Shown piece by piece: positions 11,188 through 21,732 of a stretch of 58,669 bases of DNA (the stretch's first letter is position 1; each line of letters begins with the position of its first letter). This DNA comes from Poteriospumella lacustris (taxonomy: Eukaryota; Sar; Chrysophyceae; Chromulinales; Dinobryaceae), in contig SMOI01000095.1 of NCBI GenBank assembly GCA_008000375.1, positions 50,567-109,235 of the forward strand, written 5' to 3'. The position numbers were made by a program, and so were the translations under genes. The notes under the pieces were generated by a model. It was not told the DNA's origin. It did not search any database and worked only from the letters and a program-made list of their open reading frames with translations.

Positions 11188-13650
11188 TTACAGTCCATGT
11201 CGCCGTGCGAACGATCGACTCACAATTTTCTCGCCCTGCATTCCTCGTACATCACGCAGTACCTTGTAGAAATCTTTGGCTTGCACCAACACTTCTTGGT
11301 TTTTATGTTGATCCAAGGGTGGTACATCCGTCAACAAGGAGACGGGAGGTACTTCGGATCCATCATTGGTCACCGCTTTCAAGGACGTGACATCCCGCAC
11401 GTACGGCTGAAACGTCTGCAATTTGAATTGAAACGCCGCCAATTGTTCCATGGTCAAACGACCCTCACGCGCCAATGCATCCTACCAAATGAAGAAGCAA
11501 CACATTTACATTTGTACATACAAGATGTATGCATACCCAGGCAATGTAACAAGATCAGCACACGTCCAACCGGGCGATTCAGCGAAAAACGTACCTCCGC
11601 CTGCTTCCAGGACATGTCCAAATTTTCTGCTCGGCGTTTGCCTCCACTGAATGCGACACGGCTCATGTGGTCCTTCATGTCTTCAATCAATTTGAATCGG
11701 TCTGATTCATTGAACTTTTGTACCAAATATTCTGCCTTCTTGTGTTCATTCACTAGCACTGTGCGGACATCGGGACCAAAGCGAAAGGCAAAATCGCCTA
11801 ATTGTTCAGTGGTCACTGATTCACCCTGGGCAAAATGGTCCTTCAACGAAGAATAATGCCGAGAGGCAGAAAATTGATAACGACTTCGCGCACCAACAAT
11901 GGACGACTCGACGGTCGTACACAAATGTTGTTGAATGGCGGCCGACAGAAGACGTCGTGCACCATCGCTCATCGTCATGTGGCTCCCCAAGCGTTGATTC
12001 ACTTTTTGAAGAACACATTCCACATCGAACATGTTCACCAAATGCAATCGGGTTGGTTCGGAGGGAGCGACAGATTCGTCGTAGATACGTTCTGAAAGTT
12101 GTCTTCGTGCCAATTGACGTGCGATGTCTTCTTCACTCATAATACGATCGGCATCGAATTCAGAAGCCTGAACGACCCTCCCATCAGTTAAATTGAACTC
12201 TCGATCGCTGTAAATAGGTCTTTCCGTCCCATCATCATCTTCCGGAGGAATTGTCGGTGCGGGTGGTGATACGTCGACGGCAGAACTTTCGTCAACCGCC
12301 ATTGCCGCAGTTGCACCCTCAGCTGTCGCTAGGGCATCTGATTCACTTGCAGGCGTTGCCATCGCAGTTCCAGCGGCCTTCGCTGCGGCTTCTTTTTCTT
12401 TTTCTGCTTTGGACTTGCGTGGCTGACGGGGTTTTGTTTGCTTGGCTGCTGGCGCAGTCGGAGCAGCACCAGAAGAATCTGCTTGCACAGGCTGCGGTAC
12501 AGACATTGAGGGTGGTGGATTCAAATGCTGCATTGGGGGAAATGCAGGTAGACTGGATGCTCCCTGTTGATTGGCCCCACTCATCGGTGGTGCATGCGGT
12601 ACTGCGGGTGGTGGTTGTGCTGCTGGGTTGATGTAGCCATTGACAACACCTCCGTTGGGATACGAACTTCCAGCATTGTTCATGAACCCAATTGACCCAT
12701 TTCCATTCGCATTTTGACTCATATTATGAAAGTTTTGTCCTCCATAATGCTGATTGTGATACATTTGAAAGCCGGGTGCTACTGTTGGATTGGGGGCCTG
12801 GGACGATTGCTGATATGCACCGTGATTTGGCATCATCGGAGCGGAGGCGTGTTGCATTTGAATATTATGCTGTTGGGGAGGTTGTTGTGCCATGGCATGG
12901 GGCATTCCGTTGTAGTTTCCAGGGTTTGAAGCGGAATGATATTGTTGTTGTCCCGCGAACTGTTGCTGTCCTGTAAAAGGCATTTGTAGTTGTGGCGGCT
13001 GCTGCTGCGAGGATTGTTGCTGCTGGTAAGGACTGAAGACAGGTGGCTGGTGCTGCTGTTGCTGAAGGTGTTGATGCTGCTGCTGCTGTTGCTGCTGAAG
13101 ATGCTGCTGTTGCTGCTGAAGATGCTGTTGCTGTTGTTGTTGTTGCCTTGTCTTGATTGCGTCTGCAATGGCGGTCCACAGCTGTATTCCCGATGTGTAG
13201 CGAAAGAAATTAAATGAAGGAAAAAGAAAAGTGATCTCAATGAACATATTGTGTTGACGACGAATCATATTCTTACCTTTCCAGCTAATTCCCTCCCCGC
13301 TTGAGGTCCAAGAGCAGACTTGCAACATTTTTCTAACTTTTCTTTCAGAAGCTTCGGGAACAGTGATCTGTCTTGACCAGCTTCACGGAGGGCGTCTTCT
13401 GCAATCTGTTGATAGAATAAATAAAGGTGTTGTCTTTGGAGATACCCGACGGGATGAAGAATACCTGTGCGGTGGACGGCAAGATTCTCTCCATAATGTC
13501 ACGAGGAAGTTCCACCATATCATGGAGAGCTTTCTCGAAAGCCTTCGCGATAAAATCTTAATAAGACATTGATCAGGCGAATATGGACATGGCAGCAGAT
13601 GTTGGAATTCGTCGCGTACCACGATTGCTTTTGCTTCTATCCTGCGACAT
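11188..13650 (-). CDS. TAF4-like TFIID subunit, Gln-rich
   Basis: Predicted 710 residues from five exons: 13650-13620, 13556-13465, 13405-13277, 13181-11595 and 11481-11188. All junctions have GT/AG and keep frame. The N-terminal about 95 residues are helical and charged (LLKEKLEKCCKSALGPQAG). Next comes a poly-Gln tract from CAG/CTG repeats (13040-13140), then a Pro/Gln/Asn/Met-rich region and a basic stretch with KQTKPRQPRKSKAEKEKE. The C-terminal about 220 residues resemble the TAF4 conserved region: a helix pair (VNQRLGSHMTMSDGARRLLS, AIQQHLCTTVESSIVGAR) and a final block with KDFYKVLRDVRGMQGEK. TAF4 contributes a histone-fold to TFIID in RNA polymerase II initiation. The assignment is by pattern only, and exon 1 (31 nt) is the least certain part. 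Confidence 0.6.
13040..13140 (-). repeat. CAG/CTG trinucleotide tract encoding poly-Gln
   Basis: Interrupted CTG/TTG triplets on the plus strand read as CAG/CAA (Gln) in the TAF4-like gene, broken by a few Leu and His codons. Length variation between strains would be expected. Confidence 0.85.
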
Positions 13651-13893
13651 TTCAAAGAATCAAAGACACGGTCGAAAAAGGTACTGCAATGAGAGATTCA
13701 ACAGACAAATAAGATTGAACGCACTCTCGCGAAGGTACAGTCAATGTTCCCACAATCGCTTGTTGAATAACATTCGATGCCACCGTGAAGAACAATCATC
13801 AATCCCAAATCATTCGATCGGCTGGAAAGAAACACGACAATGGCACATGCATAGCTTTCCAATATATTTGCATAATATCGACCAGTTTCAAGA

Positions 13894-13966
13894 GGTTCTG
13901 TGGCGCAATGGATAGCGCATCAGTCTTCGGAACTGGGGGTTGTGGGTTCGAGTCCCACCGGAATCG
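13894..13966 (+). tRNA. tRNA-Arg (anticodon TCG), copy 1
   Basis: A 73-nt cloverleaf without intron. The acceptor stem GGTTCTG pairs with CGGAATC (two G-U pairs). The D stem is GCGC/GCGC, the anticodon stem TCAGT/ACTGG with loop CTTCGGA (anticodon TCG), and the T arm GTGGG-TTCGAGT-CCCAC. The discriminator base is G. A box (TGGCGCAATGG) and B box (GGTTCGAGTCC) are intact. It reads CGA codons. Confidence 0.95.
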
Positions 13967-13977
13967 TCTTCCTTTCC

Positions 13978-13982
13978 TTTTT
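13978..13982 (+). terminator. RNA polymerase III T-run after tRNA copy 1
   Basis: Five T residues begin 12 nt after the tRNA end, the usual Pol III stop. Confidence 0.7.
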
Positions 13983-14034
13983 GTGGACAGAGTGGTTTTG
14001 CTTTAAATTCGAAAATATCGCCCTCACTTCAAGC

Positions 14035-14107
14035 GGTTCTGTGGCGCAATGGATAGCGCATCAGTCTTCGGAACTGGGGGTTGTGGGTTCGAGTCCCACC
14101 GGAATCG
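14035..14107 (+). tRNA. tRNA-Arg (anticodon TCG), copy 2
   Basis: Identical over all 73 nt to the copy starting 141 bp upstream, same orientation. The shared flank TTCAAGnGGTTCTG just before both genes suggests a local tandem duplication, while the spacer sequence has otherwise diverged. Confidence 0.95.
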
Positions 14108-14117
14108 TACAGCTTTC

Positions 14118-14122
14118 TTTTT
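14118..14122 (+). terminator. RNA polymerase III T-run after tRNA copy 2
   Basis: Five T residues starting 11 nt after the mature 3' end. Confidence 0.7.
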
Positions 14123-14281
14123 CCACCGCTCCGCATCGTTGTCGAGACGATGACGACAACATCAACTGTTTTGCGCCCCGTTGAAAAACATTTTTCCTCC
14201 TTGAGTTGAAATGAATATAAGATGGATTTCTGCATTCGACACAACTGATTTCTCTGAGCTGCTCAGTTTCTTTTCGCGACC

Positions 14282-14803
14282 ATGCTGACTTTCATCGTTC
14301 GTATCGTTAACCAAATTTTTCATGGATCGAGAGGCAGTTTCCGTGTCCAAAATGCACCCGGTGCTATCACGTACGATACGCCGATGCGCCTATGGCCGAT
14401 TGATATGGACGCTTTCATGCACATGAATAATGCAAGCTATGTTCGTGTAGCGGAGTTATCTCGTTGGCGGGTGTTTCCCGCTTCAGGCCTTCTGAAGAAA
14501 GAGTTCAGAAATGTCCTTTTCCTTGTCGCTGAGCAACAGGCCAAGTACTACAAGCCGATCAATCCTTTCCAAAACTACGTTGTTCGCACAACTATTACTT
14601 CCTCAGAGAATAAATGGCTTCATTACAATCATGTGTTCATGAAGCCTCAAAAGAGTGGTGATACTTCTGAGCCAACCGTGTACTGTGTTGTGTCCACGAC
14701 AGCTGTATTAAAAAGAGCTGGAGGGAAAACCATCAAAATCGATGAATTGGCGAAAGAGAACATGTTTTATCAAAGCCTTGCTAACGATGCAACCACAAAC
14801 TAA
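14282..14803 (+). CDS. THEM6-like hotdog-fold acyl-CoA thioesterase
   Basis: 173 residues, single exon. The hotdog thioesterase core is visible: MRLWPIDMDAFMHMNNASYV (about residues 36-55) with the acidic/His-Met-Asn-Asn helix start typical of the THEM6 and 4HBT families, then ELSRWRVFPASGL and central strands such as NYVVRTTITSSENKWLHYNH. The first 15 residues are mildly hydrophobic (MLTFIVRIVNQIF) and may act as a membrane anchor, as in THEM6. The substrate is not predictable. The gene starts 174 bp after the second tRNA and is convergent with the methyltransferase downstream. Confidence 0.8.
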   Translation: MLTFIVRIVNQIFHGSRGSFRVQNAPGAITYDTPMRLWPIDMDAFMHMNNASYVRVAELSRWRVFPASGLLKKEFRNVLFLVAEQQAKYYKPINPFQNYVVRTTITSSENKWLHYNHVFMKPQKSGDTSEPTVYCVVSTTAVLKRAGGKTIKIDELAKENMFYQSLANDATTN

Positions 14804-14985
14804 TCAGTTAGATAGGTTCTGTCCGCGACAGAGCAGATAGCGTGCCATGTCGACAAGGAAAGCGCTCTGGTCTTTGTTATACTTTATAAATTCACTTATA
14901 AATCTTTACTGGTTGAATCATTCTCGACAACAAGCGATTCTGCTGTATACTTGTAAATCTTCGTGCTCCCTTTGAACAACTCCTC

Positions 14986-15677
14986 CTAAATCGTCAAATA
15001 CAGATTGTCAAAGACTGAAGGGATATGGTACCCACAACTTCTTACGTGAACTGGCCGAATTCCAGGGATGGAAAACACTACATATGGCAAAATGGTCAGA
15101 ATTGGAGAGAAGCTGGTTGTTAAAAGGCAATTGAATCGAGTTGGCGTACCGTATGTGACAATGCGAACTCCACTCTCGAGCAGTGATATCAACTTTTCTT
15201 TGACCTTTCGGATTCCTGTTGGCACTAAATACATGAATACAGCTTTTGCATCGCTAAAGTCCCAATCCAACACGTTTCCGTGAATAACTGTTATCTATCA
15301 GAAAAGATATCAGCGAAATACACAGCTGAATATCAATCTGATCAGCGTACTTACCCTATCTGCAAAACCACTCTGCTGCACCGCTAATTCTGCTCTATCA
15401 AAATAAAGCTTGTCGTACTCGATTCCTTTCGCGACAATATTTCTGTTCATCGCACAAGCCTATTTCCTGGTCAACAAGTTTTTCACTGAGTGAAATCTGA
15501 CATGCTTACTGCTATGAGAAATCTTCCATCTCCACACCCCAGGTCATAAACAACGTCTCCTTCTTGAATTTCTAAAAGCCTTATCGCTGTTTCTACAACC
15601 TTGGGGTCGGATGGATTGAATGGTGCAAGTTTTTCTCCTATTGTTGTGACCACACTCTCTCCATCTGAAGATTCCAT
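14986..15677 (-). CDS. Small SAM-dependent methyltransferase
   Basis: 193 residues from three exons: 15677-15510, 15459-15355 and 15294-14986, with introns of 50 and 60 bp. Motif I is clear (VVYDLGCGDGRF, residues 42-53), followed by the acidic second strand GIEYDK and a motif IV-like stretch (GNVLDWDFSDAKAVFMYLVP). This order resembles the short seven-beta-strand methyltransferases related to ATPSCKMT/FAM173, which methylate lysines on mitochondrial proteins. The C-terminal third (LTILPYVVFSIPGIRPVH) is less typical. The fold is well supported; the target is unknown. Confidence 0.82.
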
Positions 15678-16106
15678 GGTGCTTTATCGATTGCTGGCAA
15701 TCAGAGTTATCAATAAAATCAACGTCGCGTTTCCTTTCAGCACAGAATTCGGATCGAGCGAGTAACCGAAAAGTGACGCTTCCACACACATCAATCAATC
15801 GTAGTTAACCTTTTCGAGGAGGGAGGACGATCACGATAACAACGATTTCAAAATATCCTGCAAGTTTGAGGCTCTTTACATATGACGCTTAGTTTGACTT
15901 GAGTACAGCCAGACTTTTTCTGAGCGTTTTCTGACTGGGCCACGAGGCTTGCGTTGGACTTCGGATTTGGGCCTTTGGTCTTCCAACAAGCACTTCTACT
16001 AGCACACCAGTATACCAAACACGGCAGGCACACCTATCGAGTTTCCAAGCACCACTTCACAGAGAAGTTTAGGTTGTGTGTTATACAAGCAACTATTTGT
16101 GATAGA
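15678..16106. promoter_or_regulatory. Divergent region, methyltransferase / DUF1275 gene 1
   Basis: 429 bp between start codons. A frame in phase with the DUF1275 gene stays open back to about 15954 without an ATG. I see no separate gene. Confidence 0.35.
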
Positions 16107-17204
16107 ATGCTCGGTTCCGCGGTCTTGCAGAAAGTACTCGAATCGAGACGAAAGAAAAATGCGAGCAATCTGTTGTATTGGCTTCAAGATGAAGATGCAC
16201 ACAACATCTTTGCTTTCGTCGGGGGATTCGTTGACTCTGCAGGCTACATGAAACTCCAGGGCCTGTTCACCTCATCAATTACGGGCAACCTGATCGCGGC
16301 GACAGCCTCTATTTATCACACGTATGGAGTGGTTGCCCGCATTTTTGTTGCTCTCTTTTTCGCCGTTGGGGCCCTCTTCACAAGCGGTGCTATGTTTAAG
16401 CTGAAGATGCATCGCGGCTGGTCTGGAAGAAGCTTGTTGGTATTTGGTGCGCTGATTGAGGTAGTGGCGTTAGCCTTGACTATATTGTTTGGAATGTTGC
16501 TGGAAGACAAAATTGACATGGACCATTCTTTGGGGTCTTGGCAACTAATCTTCGTCGCCTCTATCATGGCCGTTTCAATGGGGGCCCAGTGTGCTTTCGT
16601 GAAGGATTCGTTCCCGAACTGCCCATCAACAACTGTCATCACGATGCTGTTGGTGACGTTTTCAGCACAAGGCGCACATGGATGGAACTATTTACTTGCT
16701 GTCAATGGATGGCATGAATTGATCCCCGCCGATGAAGAAAAGTCAGAAAAGCAGAAGCAAGCCCTGCTGGAGAAACACGTCGAAAACACGCAGAAGTTTA
16801 TTTCCACTACTCGTCAGCTTGTTTCCTTCCTTCTCGGAGGTGTAATTGGGGCGGCCATTATGGAGAATGCTACATTTTGGTCGTTGTTTGTTCCTATTGG
16901 TATCCTTCTTTTGATGGTCATTGACGTTGAGCTAGCTCGCCGCCGCGATGCACATGCGAAGTCCACTGCGAAAGATGCCGATATGGCACTACCTTCACAG
17001 TCTGAAATCGATGAAACTGCGGTCCAAATTGAAAGCGGTGACTTGGAAAACAACGGCGATTCCACCGAAGATTTGTGTGGTCAAGTCAGTGGTCAAGACG
17101 CCCAAGAGGGCGTCGAGCTGCTGACAAAAGGACAAGAGGCAACTGGAAGTGAAGACATCGCTGTCACCCTTCACAGCGCACGCTACCGACAGTTGTCGCA
17201 TTAA
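16107..17204 (+). CDS. DUF1275 (YoaK family) membrane protein 1
   Basis: 365 residues, no intron. The ATG at 16107 is the first in frame. The family hallmark segments are present: FAFVGGFVDSAGYMKLQGLF and SSITGNLIAATASIY near the N-terminus, then about six hydrophobic helices. There is a cytosolic loop of about 40 charged residues and a hydrophilic Glu/Asp-rich C-terminal tail of about 80 residues. DUF1275 proteins are mainly bacterial inner-membrane proteins of unknown function, also found in fungi and some protists. Tandem with a second copy about 0.8 kb downstream. Confidence 0.88.
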   Translation: MLGSAVLQKVLESRRKKNASNLLYWLQDEDAHNIFAFVGGFVDSAGYMKLQGLFTSSITGNLIAATASIYHTYGVVARIFVALFFAVGALFTSGAMFKLKMHRGWSGRSLLVFGALIEVVALALTILFGMLLEDKIDMDHSLGSWQLIFVASIMAVSMGAQCAFVKDSFPNCPSTTVITMLLVTFSAQGAHGWNYLLAVNGWHELIPADEEKSEKQKQALLEKHVENTQKFISTTRQLVSFLLGGVIGAAIMENATFWSLFVPIGILLLMVIDVELARRRDAHAKSTAKDADMALPSQSEIDETAVQIESGDLENNGDSTEDLCGQVSGQDAQEGVELLTKGQEATGSEDIAVTLHSARYRQLSH

Positions 17205-17997
17205 GAATATTTCCAAAGGAGAAATGCTCATTAGATTTTGAATTCTCATCGTTCTTGTTTTTAGTTTTGCCATTCAAGTTGCTTGTTTGTTTCCCTCTAT
17301 CGGGCAATTTTGTTTTTAAACATTTCCCTTCCCTGTGCAACCACCATCATGTGGCCGTGTATGTCCACGGCTTTTTCTTTTTGATTCACTTACTTATCAT
17401 CATTCTCTCGTGACATGGTCTCGACTGGTCCCGTATTTGATGCCCACAACTTACCTGTCGGTCTCCCACATCGTCCATTTCTCGGAGCACGGTTGTACGA
17501 ATTGCGGTGCATTTCATCGATATCGTTGAAGTGGCAAAATTGTAAACCGTATTTAGTTTCAGTTTCAGCAAGGAGTTTTGAACATCGATGCCTCTGCATT
17601 ATTTTGTTTATGGCGTTCGTCAAACTGTCCTACCCTATCGTTGTACAGCTGATAAACAAATTCACATCAAAGGTAGACCAAACAGTCATCAGTGAGAATT
17701 TTAGCGAAGAGAGAAGACGATAGTTCAGGACTGCCAACTGCCAGTAGCGGTCGCTATTGGTATACATATTAGTACCGAAAATAGCGATTCGATTGCTGGT
17801 GGCGGTTACGGAAAAAGGGAACCACGCAGCATCATCATCATCATGTGTATGTGTGGATCGGATGATGATGATCGGATCCTCTTGTTGTGCATCATCAAGC
17901 TCTCTTGGATCTTTGGACCTTTCGTTATAAATAATGTTCAAACTTCAATTTCATATACAAGAAGTTTGTTCAATTGTGAGGAGATTGTTCGCTTAAA
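17205..17997. other. Spacer between the two DUF1275 genes
   Basis: 793 bp including the 3' end of gene 1 and the promoter of gene 2. It contains a short CAT/GAT repeat (17830-17870). A minus-strand frame of about 77 codons at 17390-17623 ends near a GGTAAGT but has no support. Nothing else recognised. Confidence 0.5.
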
Positions 17998-18939
17998 ATG
18001 TCAAGGACCAGCTTGTCGCTCATGGCCGATCGGTCGGAAGATGATTCGCGACGACCCACGCCTGGACTTTTCCACAGTTTTGTCGACGCTCGAAGAAAGA
18101 GCAAAAGCAAGACACAAGTTTGGCTCCTTGACGAAGATTGCCACAATATGTTTGCCTTCATCGGTGGATTCGTGGATTCTGCGGGCTACGTGAAGCTGGC
18201 TGAATTGTTTACATCATCAATCACGGGAAACTTGGTTGCCGCCACAGCATCCATATACACTGTGTATGGCGTTGTTGCGCGTGCATTTGTGGCTATTTTC
18301 TTTGCGTTGGGAAGTTTCTTCACGGGGGTTATGATAATGAAACTCAAAATACACCGTGAATGGTCTCCAAAGGCCATCCTTCGGCTTTGTCTCGCTTTGG
18401 AAGCCTCGATTCTGTTCTTGGGATTAGCCTTTGGGTATATCTTCAATAATTCTTTTGATGACGATGCAGCGCTGAATAATCCGGAGTTAATTGTGTGCGC
18501 ATCTACGCTGAGCTTTGCGATGGGCTTACAGTCAGCCGCCGTCAAGGAAATATTTCCCGATTGCCCTTCGACAACGGTGATCACGATGTTGATTGTGACT
18601 TTTTCCACCCAAGCAGCAGGAGCATCGACGTATGCTGTTGCGTCAGCAGGTTGCACGGATTTGCAACCTGTGTCGAAACAGCGCCCTGCAACCTACGAGA
18701 GCGACATTCGTGACAAGCGTGACAGCTCTGTCACCAAGTTCTTGTCCACCTCACGTCAACTGTTTTCCTTCCTCATTGGCGGCGTCGTTGGAGCATCGTT
18801 GGTGTTTTCAATCGACTTTGCTGCCTTCTTTGTGCCCATTCTTGTCCTCGTCGTGATGCTTCTTGACATCACAGTGGCCACACCTCATCCGACGCCATCG
18901 AAGCCGTCGGATTCATCCGATACTACGAATTCTGTTTAA
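17998..18939 (+). CDS. DUF1275 (YoaK family) membrane protein 2
   Basis: 313 residues, no intron; the ATG at 17998 follows in-frame stops. Closely related to the upstream copy: DEDCHNMFAFIGGFVDSAGY and SSITGNLVAATASIY align without gaps, as do CPSTTVITMLIVTFS and TSRQLFSFLIGGVVGA. It differs by a shorter C-terminal tail and a different N-terminal 40 residues. The central loop between the helix pairs also diverges. The arrangement indicates tandem duplication followed by divergence. Function unknown. Confidence 0.88.
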   Translation: MSRTSLSLMADRSEDDSRRPTPGLFHSFVDARRKSKSKTQVWLLDEDCHNMFAFIGGFVDSAGYVKLAELFTSSITGNLVAATASIYTVYGVVARAFVAIFFALGSFFTGVMIMKLKIHREWSPKAILRLCLALEASILFLGLAFGYIFNNSFDDDAALNNPELIVCASTLSFAMGLQSAAVKEIFPDCPSTTVITMLIVTFSTQAAGASTYAVASAGCTDLQPVSKQRPATYESDIRDKRDSSVTKFLSTSRQLFSFLIGGVVGASLVFSIDFAAFFVPILVLVVMLLDITVATPHPTPSKPSDSSDTTNSV

Positions 18940-21732
18940 TACTGCGCCAGCAACCAGAGCAAGTTGGCCCAAAGGGCAATGAAGTATCACCAGCATTCGC
19001 ACCGTTGTTGTAAATGCGATGCCGATGTTGACACGGTGGCAGATAGCTGAACCCATCTTCCTTTGACTGCTCGATCTCTTTCTTTCTTTTCTTTTTGAAC
19101 TCAGTGTTCGGCCTGGCTGCTGTTGTCGCTTCGTTGTCCTTGTTGCGTTTTTATGTTGTCATTGTGGTGTCTACGGTCCATTGTGTGGCGACTGTCGATG
19201 CTCCTTTATGTGTTGTGTGCTTTCTTTAGGCTGTTGTGGCTCAGGGGGTCCTTATCTGTGGGCGACCGCAACCGTTTGTAACGTCACAGTAAATGCTCTT
19301 TCCCTCTCAAAGAAGCAACGATAACGAATGGCAAACCTCTACAGAAGCATTCCACATGGATTGCATAGTCTTCATAAGTGCACCGTTGTTTCATTGACAT
19401 TGCATTTCAGGGAGCACCATTCGAGCAGAGATGCCGATTGTTCCCGACTGGTTTTATCTACGAACTATATTCGACCCTTCTGCCTAGCGTATGCTGTTCG
19501 TAGGCGATCGGATTAGTACTATGAGAACCAAGCCCCGCAAACCCCATAGGTACAGACGGATACCTGCTTTGTTTCAACATCAGCACGGAGACAAAGTTAT
19601 TACCCACGTCAATCTGGACACGAGCATTCTCGCTGTGAAGTTAGCAAATCTTACAAACAGGAAATTGAAAACAAAGAGTAAAGAAAACCGACTAAAGCGT
19701 AGAGCGTATAACTAAACCGCTTTCACACCACGAAACGCACGATGGCAGTGAGCAACGAGACAACGACAACGACCGCTACAAAGACGCCGGTCTCTTTCAT
19801 CGTCTTCTTCTTCTTTTCCATCTTCTTCTCCTTCTTCTTCAATCGAAAGACGACTTGTGATATGCAAGGATAGCTGCTGGTAAGGACGCAGAGAAGTGCG
19901 GTACCAACTGCACCATGTCAAGCCCTTTGAAGCACCACGAGTGACTTGCACACAATGACTATCCTTTTCGAAGCAACGTCGATCGAATCAAGAAGGAAGA
20001 AAAGACATGGGGATAGAATCAAGGACGAAAGACGACCAACGTAGAGAAGATACAGAAGGGTACACCTTCCGAAAACAAGAGAAAACACAGAGGTAGAAGC
20101 AGAATAAACCCAGGAAGATGTGAACCGATACTTCGCCATAAAAGGATAAATCTGGATAAAGAATCATCAAATAACAGAGATCGTCTGAGGACAGATGATT
20201 GAAAGTGATATAACTCGCAATCCCTCTAAAGACGATTTGTGAGAGCAAATGTAGTTGGAACACAAATGGAAGAGAGGGGAAGGGAAGGGAGGGGAGGGGA
20301 GTGTTAAAGCTGACACGGCTCACGACGAGCAACGCGTGGACCATCTCCGGAGAGACATCCAACAAACTGACAAGAAATGGTAATATGACGAAAGAGCAAA
20401 TGGACAGGAAAGAAGTGACCATCGACCTGGAATAGCGGGAAGGAGAAGGAAGCTCTGACGAGTCAAGGGTGAGAAGGAGAAGAAAGCTCTCCGCGACGAG
20501 AAGACTTGTGCAAGGTGTGACAACGGGTGAAAGGGAATACCAAATTGGAAACGCTTAAGGACGCTGAGACCTGGATGGGGATGGAAGGAAGAGGCCCGTC
20601 CAACACCTCCAACGGTGGAATCAACAGTGGCGATAGATACGACGACGAGCTCACTTAAATATCCCAAGTAATTTCGAAGATACACTGGGAACAGGAGAAG
20701 TCCCTTCGCTTTCGGGAAGCAGCAGGGAAGTGAAAGGAGAGCAAGAGATGGGGGGAACAACAGTTCCACAAGAGACTGAGAAGAAGATCCAGGTTGTACG
20801 GGTTGCAAACCGCAATGACAACAAATGCGATGTCAACGGAAGGCACTGTTGGATTCGTCTGGGATCTTTACCATACACCCTCAGGGCGATGATAGAGTAA
20901 TGAAAGAGAGCGACTCGTTGAAGTCGTCTGGAAAAACGAAATCACGTCACGGGAGTGGGACGGTGTAGACAGCTGACCTTGGACCAGTCAAACGTCAAAC
21001 GCAGGTTCTTCCCAATCCCGTGAACGAAGAACTGAGACAAATGTGTGAGAGAGACGCATGAAATGAGGGAATGCATACATATACAAACGGGAGGTCTCAA
21101 AATGTATGTCTTCATGGTTCACAAGCAATCCGAGTGTCATGGCAGGCAAACTATGTAAATAAAATGTGAAGCTGAATTTGTGTGTGCCGGAAGCGGACCG
21201 AATAAAACGGAATCGGACGGGAATCACGCAACCATGTTGAAGGGAGACCCCATGTAAACTGTCATTCATATTTTCTGTAAACCAGCACACAGAACATGGG
21301 GAAAACGAGTGAAGAACAATAGATTATGTATGGGGATGGTGATGATGATGACAGAGCAGCGTCAGAACTGGCGGTGCACAGTGAGACGCTGGAAATTGCA
21401 CAACGACGATATGACAAACAAAACACATTTGGGATATACAAACGAAACGAAAGAGCCTAAGAAAAAAAGCAGCAAAGCCCAGTAAAGGAGAGAAACGAAT
21501 CTCCAAAAAGCGGTACAACTGCCCACTTCATACGTAGCAATGGTGGACAAATGAAAGCATAAATGAAGAAAATGGCAATCAACAGATGCGAGGCGAACAG
21601 TAGCAACCCGCATGCTATCTAACACGAAGGTGCAGGAAGAGAGATGGAAAGGTTCAATTCGGACATCCCACTTCGACCATGTCGATTTCATAGCATCGAC
21701 GGTAATAGCGCAAGAGAGAAACGGCTCGAGGT
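18940..21732. other. 2.8-kb region without a convincing gene, purine-skewed
   Basis: The largest gene-free stretch of the window. From about 19,960 to 21,720 the plus strand is strongly purine-rich (GA-rich), which makes the minus strand stop-poor and yields hydrophobic minus frames of 100-160 codons that look like composition artefacts. On the plus strand, charged frames of 40-90 codons are repeatedly broken by stops, for example about 20636-20900. This could be a decayed coding element, an untranslated RNA, or unrecognised exons. A 43-codon frame with one hydrophobic segment lies at 19742-19873. Confidence 0.5.

Noticed and set aside
13900-14184. 94-codon frame repeating MAQWIAHQSSELGVVGSSPT
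   Set aside because: It is the translation of the two tRNA genes, a common false gene call.
17390-17623. 77-codon minus-strand frame ending near GGTAAGT between the DUF1275 genes
   Set aside because: No recognisable domain and no partner exon; a single donor-like site is not enough.
19988-20808. Two overlapping minus-strand frames of 144 and 162 codons
   Set aside because: Hydrophobic Leu/Ser/Pro/Phe composition follows directly from pyrimidine-rich DNA; there are no domain patterns, and the frames overlap each other.
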